Of a DNA stretch of 64,000 nucleotides, positions 34,260 to 41,752 are shown piece after piece. The translations under genes were made by a program, and so were the position numbers. Origin of the DNA: Spirochaetales bacterium (lineage in GTDB: Bacteria > Spirochaetota > Leptospiria > Leptospirales > Leptonemataceae); contig JACKOY010000015.1 in the NCBI GenBank assembly GCA_024233935.1, positions 1 through 64,000 on the forward strand, given 5' to 3'. Each line of letters begins with the position of its first letter. Within the stretch, counting starts at the first letter, position 1. The notes below the pieces were generated by a model. That model worked only from the letters and a program-made list of their open reading frames with translations. It was not told the DNA's origin and searched no databases.

Positions 34260-35879
34260 GTGATCACAGTCCAGAATGTTGCCCTGCGCTATGGCCAGCG
34301 CGTGCTTTTCGATGAAGTAAACCTGAAGTTTACGCCCGGCAATTGCTACGGCCTCATTGGGGCCAACGGCGCCGGCAAATCCACGTTCCTCAAGATTCTC
34401 TCCGGAGAAAACCAGGACTATACCGGAGAGGTTATCATTCCATCCGACGAACGCATGGCAGTTCTGCGCCAGAATCACTACGAGTACGACGAATACCCGG
34501 TCCTGGAAACCGTGGTCATGGGCCATCGCAAGCTTTACAAGATTCAGAAAGAACGGGACGCACTATATTCCCAGGCCGAAATGTCCGACGCGGATGGCAT
34601 TCGTGCCGCCGAACTTGAAGAAGAATTCGCCGAACTCGGTGGTTATGAGGCGGAAGCCCAGGCCGGCGCGATGCTCGAAGGCCTGGGAGTGATGGTTGAA
34701 CTGCACCAGAAGCGCATGCAGGAACTCAACGACAACGAAAAGGTTCGTGTGCTGCTCGCGCAAGCCCTGTTCGGAGATCCGGACATTCTGCTTCTGGACG
34801 AACCGACCAACCATCTGGACGTAGAATCCGTAATCTGGCTCGAGAACTTTTTGTACGAATTCAAAAACACCGTGATCGTGGTCTCGCATGATCGCCACTT
34901 TCTAAATCAGGTCTGCACCCACATCGTCGACATCGATTTCAGCCGCATGCGACTTTATGTTGGTAACTACGATTTCTGGTATCAATCCAGTCAGCTGATC
35001 CTGAAGCAGAGAAAAGACGAAAACAAAAAGAAAGAGGACAAGATCAAAGAACTGAAAGAATTCATTCAGCGCTTCAGTTCCAACGCCTCGAAAGCCCGTC
35101 AGGCAACTTCGCGAAAGAAGTTGCTCGACAAGATACAAATTGAAGATCTGCAACCGTCGACCCGTCGCTATCCGTACATCAATTTCAAGCCGGAACGTGA
35201 GGCAGGCAAAGAAGTCCTAACTGTCGAAAACCTGGGCAAACAGGTAGATGGCGAATGGCTTCTCAAAGACATCTCGTTTCGACTCGACAAAGAGGACAAA
35301 GTCGTCCTGGTTGGAGGCACCGGCAATGCGCGCAGCGTGCTTTTTGACGTTCTGATGGGCGTCATTGAGCCGGATGCGGGGGAGCTCCGCTGGGGCCAGA
35401 CGATTACACCGGCCTACTTTCCCCGCGAATACGACCACTTCTTTGAAAAGCAGGTGAACCTGATCGACTGGTTGCGCCAGTTCTCAAAGGACCAGGAAGA
35501 AGGCTACATTCGCGGGTTTTTGGGGCGCATGCTTTTTTCGGGAGAGGAGGCCCTGAAGACCTGCGACGTGCTTTCCGGGGGAGAAAAAGTCCGCTGCATG
35601 TTCTCGCGCATGATGCTTCAAAATGCAAACCTGCTTATATTCGATGAACCAACCCATCACCTGGATCTCGAATCGATAACCGCCTTGAACCAGGCCCTGC
35701 AGGAATTTCCCGGCGCGATTCTGTTTACGACCGTGGATCACGAGCTGGCCCAAACGGTCGCCAATCGAGTGTTCGACCTGAGCAACGGCAAGTTCGTCGA
35801 TCGCAAGACCACCTACGATGAGTTCATCGCCGAGAAACGCGCGCATTCAAGCGGCGCCCGGGCGGAAGCCGTACACTGA
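34260..35879 (+). CDS. ABC-F family ATPase (YkpA/YbiT-like) with one degenerate ATP site
   Basis: This 539-residue protein has two ABC domains without membrane segments, joined by a charged ~80-residue linker (QRKDENKKKEDKIKELKEF), as in ribosome-associated ABC-F proteins. Domain 1 has an intact Walker A (GANGAGKST, Lys 40), Walker B (LLLDEPTNHLD) and His loop (VSHDR), but its signature reads LNDNE instead of LSGGE. Domain 2 has an intact signature (LSGGEKVR), but its Walker A reads GGTGNARS, lacking the Lys, and its switch region reads TTVDH. The defects all fall on one composite site. From memory, YkpA-like proteins of Firmicutes share part of this pattern. The start is GTG with GGAG upstream. 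Confidence 0.92.
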   Translation: MITVQNVALRYGQRVLFDEVNLKFTPGNCYGLIGANGAGKSTFLKILSGENQDYTGEVIIPSDERMAVLRQNHYEYDEYPVLETVVMGHRKLYKIQKERDALYSQAEMSDADGIRAAELEEEFAELGGYEAEAQAGAMLEGLGVMVELHQKRMQELNDNEKVRVLLAQALFGDPDILLLDEPTNHLDVESVIWLENFLYEFKNTVIVVSHDRHFLNQVCTHIVDIDFSRMRLYVGNYDFWYQSSQLILKQRKDENKKKEDKIKELKEFIQRFSSNASKARQATSRKKLLDKIQIEDLQPSTRRYPYINFKPEREAGKEVLTVENLGKQVDGEWLLKDISFRLDKEDKVVLVGGTGNARSVLFDVLMGVIEPDAGELRWGQTITPAYFPREYDHFFEKQVNLIDWLRQFSKDQEEGYIRGFLGRMLFSGEEALKTCDVLSGGEKVRCMFSRMMLQNANLLIFDEPTHHLDLESITALNQALQEFPGAILFTTVDHELAQTVANRVFDLSNGKFVDRKTTYDEFIAEKRAHSSGARAEAVH

Positions 35880-35899
35880 ATTATAGTGTAGCGTTTCGC

Positions 35900-36664
35900 T
35901 CAAGCAAAGCGTGGGCGTCGTTTTTCGATCAAAGCCTGGAACCCTTCTTTTGCATCGGCGGACTGTAGCAAGGCCAGCGTATCGGCGCGGTCCTTTGCCA
36001 GGATCGTTTCCCGATTTAAGCGGTGGGCGTGCTTCAGGTTAGCTTTGATAGCGCGAATCGCGGTTCGCGAACCAGATCCGATCTTTTTTGCATGGCTGCG
36101 CGCTTTCTCAAGCAGGCTGTCTTCGGGTAGCGCTTCATCGACCAGCCCCATGGATACGGCCTCAGGAGACTTCAGGGCCCGGCCGGTCAGAAGCAGGTCC
36201 CGGGCGTTCGTGATCCCCACAAGTTCCACCAATAGCGAACTCACGAAAACCGGAAGTCCGATGCCGAGATTCACTTCCGGGTACGAAACGCGAGCGCCCC
36301 GTTCCACCATGAACCGATAGTCGCTGACCAGGGCCAGCATGGCGCCGTAACCGATCGCGTGACCGTTGATGGCGCAAACCGTGGGTGTGGGAAAGTAGAA
36401 CAGTCTATCCAGAACGTCAAAAAACCGACCGATCAGCGCGCGGACATCTGACTCAGCCCGGCCGTGCACCGCATCCGGAGAGAGTCCGTTCGAAAAAAAA
36501 CCGGTGCGACTCGACGTAAGCACCAGGGCTCGTAAGGTCTCGTCCGAGGCGTGCTCTTCCAGGCTCTGGAACAAGGCCTCGAATGCCTCGGACGTGAAAG
36601 CATTGCTTTCGTTGAAGGACAGACGCAACTCCAGGACCCCGTCCTGGTTGGATTTCTCGATCAT
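35900..36664 (-). CDS. Enoyl-CoA hydratase/isomerase family protein, isomerase-like active site
   Basis: The 254-residue crotonase-fold protein has the oxyanion-hole segment INGHAIGYGAMLALVSDYRF and the Glu in YPEVNLGIGLP, equivalent to Glu164 of rat hydratase. The other hydratase Glu (144) is replaced: GAMLAL, where hydratases have GCELAM. One-Glu active sites of this kind, with a CLMAL-like stretch, are typical of delta3,delta2-enoyl-CoA isomerases, so isomerase activity is the better guess. It would serve unsaturated fatty-acid oxidation alongside the acyl-CoA dehydrogenase. The ATG at 36664 has a GGAG site. It is convergent with the ABC-F gene. Confidence 0.85.
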   Translation of the reverse strand: MIEKSNQDGVLELRLSFNESNAFTSEAFEALFQSLEEHASDETLRALVLTSSRTGFFSNGLSPDAVHGRAESDVRALIGRFFDVLDRLFYFPTPTVCAINGHAIGYGAMLALVSDYRFMVERGARVSYPEVNLGIGLPVFVSSLLVELVGITNARDLLLTGRALKSPEAVSMGLVDEALPEDSLLEKARSHAKKIGSGSRTAIRAIKANLKHAHRLNRETILAKDRADTLALLQSADAKEGFQALIEKRRPRFA

Positions 36665-36765
36665 AGGAAACTCCGGCAGTTCTCCAACGCCAGGGAACCG
36701 GTCCGGCAATTGCATGTAAAGAAAAGTGGGATTCGCGCCCCGCTACATTTCGGCCCGAAGCGGGT

Positions 36766-37296
36766 CTAAAGACCGCTCACATCGTAGTACCAAACGCCAT
36801 CGACCGATTCCCATTCGCTGAGGCCATCGAAGGTGCGCGGTTGTTCGATGCGCTCAAAGACGAGCGGGCTCCAGGAATGCACCTGAACATTGCGCACGGT
36901 CAGTTCGTAACGCACGGCTGCCCGGGTTCCATTGTCGTAGCGTTCCACGCCGAGCAAACGCACGGTCAGACCCAATCCGCCGGCAGAACGGAGTGCGCTC
37001 CACTCCTCGGGTGTCAGATCGTACTGATCCAGCACCCGGCCCAGCCGGGTTTCCCGATCAGGGCCCGGGCGAACAAAGGGCCGCAACAACCCTGCTCGCT
37101 GGTTCCGATTGAGAGAGGGCGAACGTACCTGCTCCAGGGCCCGAAACAAAGCAAAGAAACGATCCTCCAGCGGTCCTGCTTTCAGCCCAGGTGTGGCGAG
37201 AGTGAGCGCAAACAAAGCGATCATCAGAACATAAACAAGTGCGCGATATTGCGGCCGACGCACCTGGATTTGGCCCTCTGGCTTATTTTGAGTCAT
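36766..37296 (-). CDS. Membrane-anchored protein of unknown function
   Basis: The 176-residue product has one hydrophobic segment (ALVYVLMIALFALTLATPG, about residues 18-36) after a basic N-terminus, then a soluble domain with GLTVRLLGVERYDNGTRAAVRYELTVRNVQVHSWSPLVFE. It is probably secreted or anchored in the periplasm. No family is recognised. The ATG at 37296 is 43 bp after the NagZ-like stop on the same strand, so it is likely co-transcribed with that gene. Confidence 0.65.
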   Translation of the reverse strand: MTQNKPEGQIQVRRPQYRALVYVLMIALFALTLATPGLKAGPLEDRFFALFRALEQVRSPSLNRNQRAGLLRPFVRPGPDRETRLGRVLDQYDLTPEEWSALRSAGGLGLTVRLLGVERYDNGTRAAVRYELTVRNVQVHSWSPLVFERIEQPRTFDGLSEWESVDGVWYYDVSGL

Positions 37297-37339
37297 GGGC
37301 CGTTTTCTTTCCCGCCGCACACCACGCAAGTCAAAGCGC

Positions 37340-39094
37340 TCACTCGGTGTCCCGCGCGCCCGGCGTGAAGCTCAAGATCGGGCGGTCGCCGAGGGCGCGC
37401 CTCCGAAGAGCAAGCAGCGATTCGCGGGTACGCGAAAACGAAAGCAGGATCGCGCCATCCTGCGGAACCTGAAACCCCAGGAAGGGGTTGCCGGGATACA
37501 AAGCGACAATAGGCCCAAAGCTCAAACCCGACTCCTGCTCCTTTGCAGTCTTCCAGGTTTCCAGGGCTTCCAGCTCGCGATTCCAGATCGGAAGGTCCGC
37601 CTCCTCAATCTCCACCAGCCAGAGATGCTCGGGTTCCTGTCGGTACTGCTGAAAGAATTCGCGGAGTTGTCGAAATTGCTGAACCCGTAACGCTTGCGCC
37701 TCGGTTCCATCGGAAATCGAGAGAGAATCGCTTCGATAAAAGAGCACCGCATCGGTTCCGGCCGGCCGGGCACGGGGGTCATAGATTTCTCCTAACGAAC
37801 TGATGCTCTCTTCGGAAACGGCCTCATTCAAACTTGTGCGCTGGCGCGCGTATCGATTGTTGATAATTCGATAGCGCAGGTCGGCCAGTTCCAATTGCTT
37901 CCGAAAATGATCGGCGATCAACGGCGACGAAACCCAGTGCGAACCGACCTCAAAAAAGAGACCCTGAAGAAGTTTGTAGCGGATCTGCCGCTGGACCGAT
38001 TCATCCAGATCTTCGAGGGACAGTTGACCCGAAACGAATCCGGCGCGAAGGGCCCGCGTCATTTCCGCAGTCACCCGCGGGTCGTGCCCGGAAACCAGAA
38101 GGATGTCAACGCCCGCCCGGAAGGCCTGCACAGCAATCTGACCCGGGGAGTATCGATCTGCTATAGCCTGCATTTCGATGGCGTCGGTCATCACGAGACC
38201 GTTAAACCCGAGTTGGTCGCGGAGTAATCCGGACACGATGGCAGTGCTGAGCGAGGCCGGATGCTTCGGGTCCAGATCTGGAATCAAGAGGTGTGCGACC
38301 ATCACAACCCCCGCCCCCTCAGCGATCGCGGCACGAAAAGGAATAAGCTCAAGCTCTTCGAGTTGTGAACGTGTCTTGTGGATGACCGGAAGGTCAAGGT
38401 GACTGTCTATGCTTGTATCTCCGTGACCGGGAAAGTGTTTGATCACCGGACCGGTAAGGGCGGCGGCCGCACCGCGATTGTAGGCAAGGCCCAGACGTGT
38501 GACGATCTCCGCCGTTTGTCCGAAAGAACGAACGTTTATGACCGGATTGGCCGCGTTATTGTTGATATCGAGCACGGGCGCGAGGACCAGATTGATCCCG
38601 AGACGACGCAGTTCGTGTCCGGTAACGAGGCCGATCTCTTCGGCATAGGAACTCGAATCCGTGCGCCCCACCGCCATAAGAGAAGGAAAGTGCGTCGCCA
38701 GTTCGGGCCCCAGTCGTTGCACGCGACCACCTTCTTGATCGACGCTGATCAAAAGAGGCACGCCGGAAGCGCGCATGGAAGCCGATTCAAGGCCGCGCGT
38801 GAGGTCCAGCAACTGCCCGGGTGTTCCAATGTTCCGGGCAAACAGGATCACACCACCGACATAGGCCTGCCCGATCTGCCTGGCGATGGTCGGATCCATG
38901 TCAGGGCCGCTCAAGCCCACGTGAAGAAGCTGGCCTATCTTCTGGTCGAGGGTCATGCCCGCCAGGATCCGTGCCGGGATTGCAGACAATTGATCCTCGA
39001 TGCGCCTTTGATGAACGTAATGCATGCCCCGGATTACGCCGCCACCCAGGGCGATAACGCCAAGGATCAGGGCCAGGGTGCGCCAGCGTTGCAT
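37340..39094 (-). CDS. GH3 beta-N-acetylhexosaminidase (NagZ-like), membrane-anchored
   Basis: The 584-residue protein has an N-terminal hydrophobic anchor (TLALILGVIALGGGVIRG), then the GH3 catalytic domain (about residues 45-370): GQLLHVGLSG, ISVDQEGGRVQRL, VLAPVLDI, KHFPGHGDTSIDSHLDLP with the His-Asp acid/base dyad typical of NagZ, and the nucleophile Asp in GLVMTDAIEM. A C-terminal region of about 200 residues follows that single-domain NagZ lacks. It should remove N-acetylglucosamine from muropeptides in the periplasm. The ATG at 39094 has GGAGG; an extension to 39253 would enter the divergent gene. Confidence 0.9.
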   Translation of the reverse strand: MQRWRTLALILGVIALGGGVIRGMHYVHQRRIEDQLSAIPARILAGMTLDQKIGQLLHVGLSGPDMDPTIARQIGQAYVGGVILFARNIGTPGQLLDLTRGLESASMRASGVPLLISVDQEGGRVQRLGPELATHFPSLMAVGRTDSSSYAEEIGLVTGHELRRLGINLVLAPVLDINNNAANPVINVRSFGQTAEIVTRLGLAYNRGAAAALTGPVIKHFPGHGDTSIDSHLDLPVIHKTRSQLEELELIPFRAAIAEGAGVVMVAHLLIPDLDPKHPASLSTAIVSGLLRDQLGFNGLVMTDAIEMQAIADRYSPGQIAVQAFRAGVDILLVSGHDPRVTAEMTRALRAGFVSGQLSLEDLDESVQRQIRYKLLQGLFFEVGSHWVSSPLIADHFRKQLELADLRYRIINNRYARQRTSLNEAVSEESISSLGEIYDPRARPAGTDAVLFYRSDSLSISDGTEAQALRVQQFRQLREFFQQYRQEPEHLWLVEIEEADLPIWNRELEALETWKTAKEQESGLSFGPIVALYPGNPFLGFQVPQDGAILLSFSRTRESLLALRRRALGDRPILSFTPGARDTE

Positions 39095-39137
39095 ACGGTA
39101 CTGCCTCCGGAACTGCGGGGCCAGACAACCCTTTTTA

Positions 39138-39166
39138 TTGACATTGCTCTGTCCGGCGGGCATAAG
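39138..39166 (+). promoter_or_regulatory. Sigma-70-type promoter for the first GHKL ATPase gene
   Basis: A perfect TTGACA box, 17-bp spacer and CATAAG lie 18 bp upstream of the ATG at 39184, in the 89-bp gap between the divergent NagZ-like gene and this gene. It is one of the best -35 boxes in the window. Confidence 0.55.
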
Positions 39167-39183
39167 GGTCCGGGTCACGGCAC

Positions 39184-39954
39184 ATGAGCAGCGAAAACAA
39201 AGCAATCGATCTGGACGATGAACGTTACGCAGACATAAAGGACCGGGCCTCAATCCTGGCCGGAATTAACGCCGGACGCAAGGTCGTCCTGGTGACCTAC
39301 TCGCTAAGCGAGATCATGGAGCGCCAGCTTGACTTCGTGATCGCCGCTATCTTGAAGTTCTACGAACGGCCGGCGTTACAAAGCACGCTCTACACCTGCC
39401 TAAAAGAGATTGTTGTAAACGCAACGCGGGCGAACGCCAAGAAGAAGTTCTTTGACTCGCAGAACCTGCGTATTGACGACCCGGAGGAATACAAGCGGGG
39501 CAATGCGCTAATGAAGGAGCAGATGTCGGAGCAGTGGATCGAAAAGTACGGCGGCATGGCCCGGGAAGCGGATCTGCGGGTAACGATTGCCATCGAACAC
39601 GAACCAGCCGGTTTGCGGGCCTGGGTTATTAACGATGCACTGCTGCTTTCGGCGGAGGAAGCCCGGATCCGCGAGCGCTTTGCCGACGGAATGAGTTACG
39701 AGGACCTGGTGTCCTTCTATATGTCAAACGCTGATCAGACTGAAGGCGCGGGAATGGGCCTCGTAATGAATCTACTCCTGCTCAAGGGCGAGAACATAAA
39801 CCCGGCCCTGTTTCGCATTGGCATGGTGGATGGAAAAACGACCGCCCGCATTGAAGTGCCTTTCACCAGCGAGTTCAAGAGCGTGCGCGGCGACGACCCC
39901 GGCGGGTTCAAAGAACGTCCGGATGATATTCGCCTGGACTACCGCCGGGTTTGA
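39184..39954 (+). CDS. Stand-alone GHKL (histidine-kinase-like) ATPase, paralogue 1
   Basis: The 256-residue protein has an N-box-like helix LKEIVVNATRANAKKKFF (Asn 79) and a G2-box-like EGAGMGLVMNLLLLKGENI, framing a GHKL ATPase fold, and ends with a TARIEVPF strand. There is no phospho-acceptor His domain, sensor, receiver or membrane segment, so it is not a normal sensor kinase. A long insert (about residues 90-130) separates N-box and lid. Candidates are an anti-sigma-factor-type kinase or an ATP-binding regulator. A paralogue sits 0.8 kb downstream beyond a TetR gene, whose 3' end overlaps this gene by 47 bp. Confidence 0.75.
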   Translation: MSSENKAIDLDDERYADIKDRASILAGINAGRKVVLVTYSLSEIMERQLDFVIAAILKFYERPALQSTLYTCLKEIVVNATRANAKKKFFDSQNLRIDDPEEYKRGNALMKEQMSEQWIEKYGGMAREADLRVTIAIEHEPAGLRAWVINDALLLSAEEARIRERFADGMSYEDLVSFYMSNADQTEGAGMGLVMNLLLLKGENINPALFRIGMVDGKTTARIEVPFTSEFKSVRGDDPGGFKERPDDIRLDYRRV

Positions 39955-40546
39955 CCGGGGAAAGCAGGCGGGCCCGGGCCATCTCCATCAACTCGACACA
40001 CTGGCGCTCGAAGAAAGGCGTGGGTTCCCGGCATAAGGTGCATTGAACGGCCGCCGCCAGCACGGCCGCCACCAGATTGCTGCCGGCGGCCTCCGGGTCC
40101 ACGCCGGCTGCGATATCACCCCGCTCGCGGGCTGCCCGGAGTTCCTGCCCCCAGATTTGGGACAAACGCGAGAGTTCTGCGGGCAAAATGGTATCGCGAC
40201 CGCCGGCTGGAGTGCTCAGTACTTCCAGGGCGGGCGCGAGGCTCCCCCCCGCCGACCGGACCAGGCGCAGCAGTCGTTCGAGCCGGGCCAGAAAAGCCGG
40301 AACGAAGTTTCCGGTCAATCGCCGGCGACCCATGTGCAACGGAGCCAGCAGCCTGCGGGTGAGGTGCCGGAAAATCTGCTCGCGGCGCCCCAGATACAGA
40401 TACACGGTCCCCTTTCCGACTCCGGCCCGACGGGCCACGTCTTCCACACGCAGACCGTCCACGCCACGTTCCTGCACGGCCTGGAGGGCGGCTTTGAGCA
40501 GGGCCCGTCGGCGGCCCGCGGTTCGTGCCCTGGCTACGGCTGGCAT
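39908..40546 (-). CDS. TetR-family transcriptional regulator
   Basis: The 212-residue protein has an N-terminal TetR helix-turn-helix: RRRALLKAALQAVQERGVDGLRVEDVARRAGVGKGTVYLYLGRREQIF. A helical ligand/dimer domain follows, very rich in Arg, Ala and Leu. It is probably a repressor of its own region or of the flanking GHKL genes; the ligand is unknown. The ATG at 40546 lies just before the HTH. It is placed between, and transcribed against, the two GHKL ATPase paralogues. Confidence 0.88.
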   Translation of the reverse strand: MPAVARARTAGRRRALLKAALQAVQERGVDGLRVEDVARRAGVGKGTVYLYLGRREQIFRHLTRRLLAPLHMGRRRLTGNFVPAFLARLERLLRLVRSAGGSLAPALEVLSTPAGGRDTILPAELSRLSQIWGQELRAARERGDIAAGVDPEAAGSNLVAAVLAAAVQCTLCREPTPFFERQCVELMEMARARLLSPVKPGGSPGEYHPDVL

Positions 40547-40716
40547 CCTGGTAAATTGATCGACCGACCGCTTTCTAGCCGGGAGCCTTTTGTCTGGCGG
40601 AGCCGCCAAACCGATACTATTAGTGCAAAAACCGGAAAATGTTCGCGTTGTACTAGCGTCAAAGTGCTGGACTGCGAACACTGGCCGCAACAACTGGTAG
40701 ATCTGATGACAAACAG

Positions 40717-40725
40717 TGACATAAT
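40717..40725 (+). promoter_or_regulatory. Candidate extended -10 promoter for GHKL paralogue 2
   Basis: TGACATAAT (extended -10, TGnCATAAT) lies 45 bp upstream of the ATG at 40771 in the intergenic region shared with the divergent TetR gene. No good -35 box is present, which is common for extended -10 promoters. A TetR-type operator would be expected nearby, but I could not pick one out. Confidence 0.35.
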
Positions 40726-40770
40726 GTCGAGACCGGCGTATTTCGAGCCCGGCGGGAAGGTCGCCTGATC

Positions 40771-41436
40771 ATGACCAACGCCGGCCCCCGTTTCGAACAC
40801 AATCTGCGCCTGGAGATCCGCTCGGTCCTGACCGGGTTACCCCGGGTCCAGCACGCCCTGGAAAACCTGCTCGGACGTTACGAACAGCTACGTCTGTACG
40901 ACTGCCTGCGCACCTGCCTGGTGGAACTGGTCACAAACGCCCTGCGGGCCAATCTGAAGCACGCCTTTCTGACCGAGCGTGGGATCACCGACCTTGCGAA
41001 TGATGTAGAGTACCGGGCCGCGCTTCAGGAATTCAAGGTCGCCTATCGTGATGAAGTCCAGGCGGGGGAATTGCGCCGGCGGGCAGAAGCCATGGGACTG
41101 TATGTGCTCGTTCGATTTGGCTGCTCCCAGGAAGGACTGTGCGTGGAGGTCATCAACAACCTGCCATTGCGACCGCACGAGGAGTCCCGCATCCGAAGCC
41201 GCTTCGCGACAGCGATGGGTTACACGGACCTGGTCGACTATTTTGACGACCACCACGACGACACCGAGGGTTCGGGGCTCGGCTTTGCTCTGAATTTATT
41301 TTTTTTGCGGGCCGAGAACATTGATCCCTCACTGTTTCGGGTCGGCGTTGTCGACGGATGCACGGTGGCCCGCATCGAAGTGCCGTTTCTGGAAAGCTAC
41401 AGTAGCCCGCGCCAGCGCTACGCCGAAGCGGTCTAA
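40771..41436 (+). CDS. Stand-alone GHKL (histidine-kinase-like) ATPase, paralogue 2
   Basis: The 221-residue protein is a clear relative of the 39184 gene: N-box CLVELVTNALRANLKHAFL (Glu 52, Asn 56), a similar insert, VLVRFGCSQEGLCVEVINN, MGYTDLVDYFDD, then a textbook G2 box DTEGSGLGFALNLFFLRAENIDPSLFRVGVVDG and ARIEVPF. Again there is no His-phosphotransfer, sensor or receiver domain. Compared with paralogue 1 the ATP-site residues are closer to canonical, so this one may be the active ATP binder. It starts 225 bp from the divergent TetR gene; ATG with a distant GGAAGG. Confidence 0.75.
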   Translation: MTNAGPRFEHNLRLEIRSVLTGLPRVQHALENLLGRYEQLRLYDCLRTCLVELVTNALRANLKHAFLTERGITDLANDVEYRAALQEFKVAYRDEVQAGELRRRAEAMGLYVLVRFGCSQEGLCVEVINNLPLRPHEESRIRSRFATAMGYTDLVDYFDDHHDDTEGSGLGFALNLFFLRAENIDPSLFRVGVVDGCTVARIEVPFLESYSSPRQRYAEAV

Positions 41437-41474
41437 CGCCGGCACGGTCGTTCTCCTGTCCGGTCTGCCGATGT

Positions 41475-41648
41475 TCAGACGGCCTCTCTCTTGAACAGGT
41501 TGATCACGCCTCCGGCCAGGACAATCTCCCGCTGGCGCGGACTGAGTGAGGTCCGGGCGCGGTACGATTCATCGCGCTCCTGGTTTCGAACACTGACCAC
41601 TTCACCTTCGGAAACGGCGCGGCGCAGACCTTCGATGTGCAATAGGTC
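41475..41648 (-). pseudogene. 3' remnant of an aconitate hydratase gene
   Basis: The last 57 codons in this frame read like the C-terminus of the long bacterial aconitases: DLLHIEGLRRAVSEGE, then LSPRQREIVLAGGVINLF, followed by a stop. Upstream of the DLL position the frame no longer resembles aconitase (Trp/Ser-rich, no continuation in the other frames) and runs into the end of the DUF2341 gene. It is therefore a truncated relic; the rest of the gene was removed by deletion or rearrangement. A functional aconitase is presumably encoded elsewhere. Confidence 0.65.
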
Positions 41649-41752
41649 TCCAGCCCTTGAAGAACTCCAGCACGGCCTGGCATCAGGCGCGAGGTCCTGC
41701 CGGCCCTGGTAGCTGCGCCATCGTACGGGGTGAGAACACTTTAGATGAGAGC

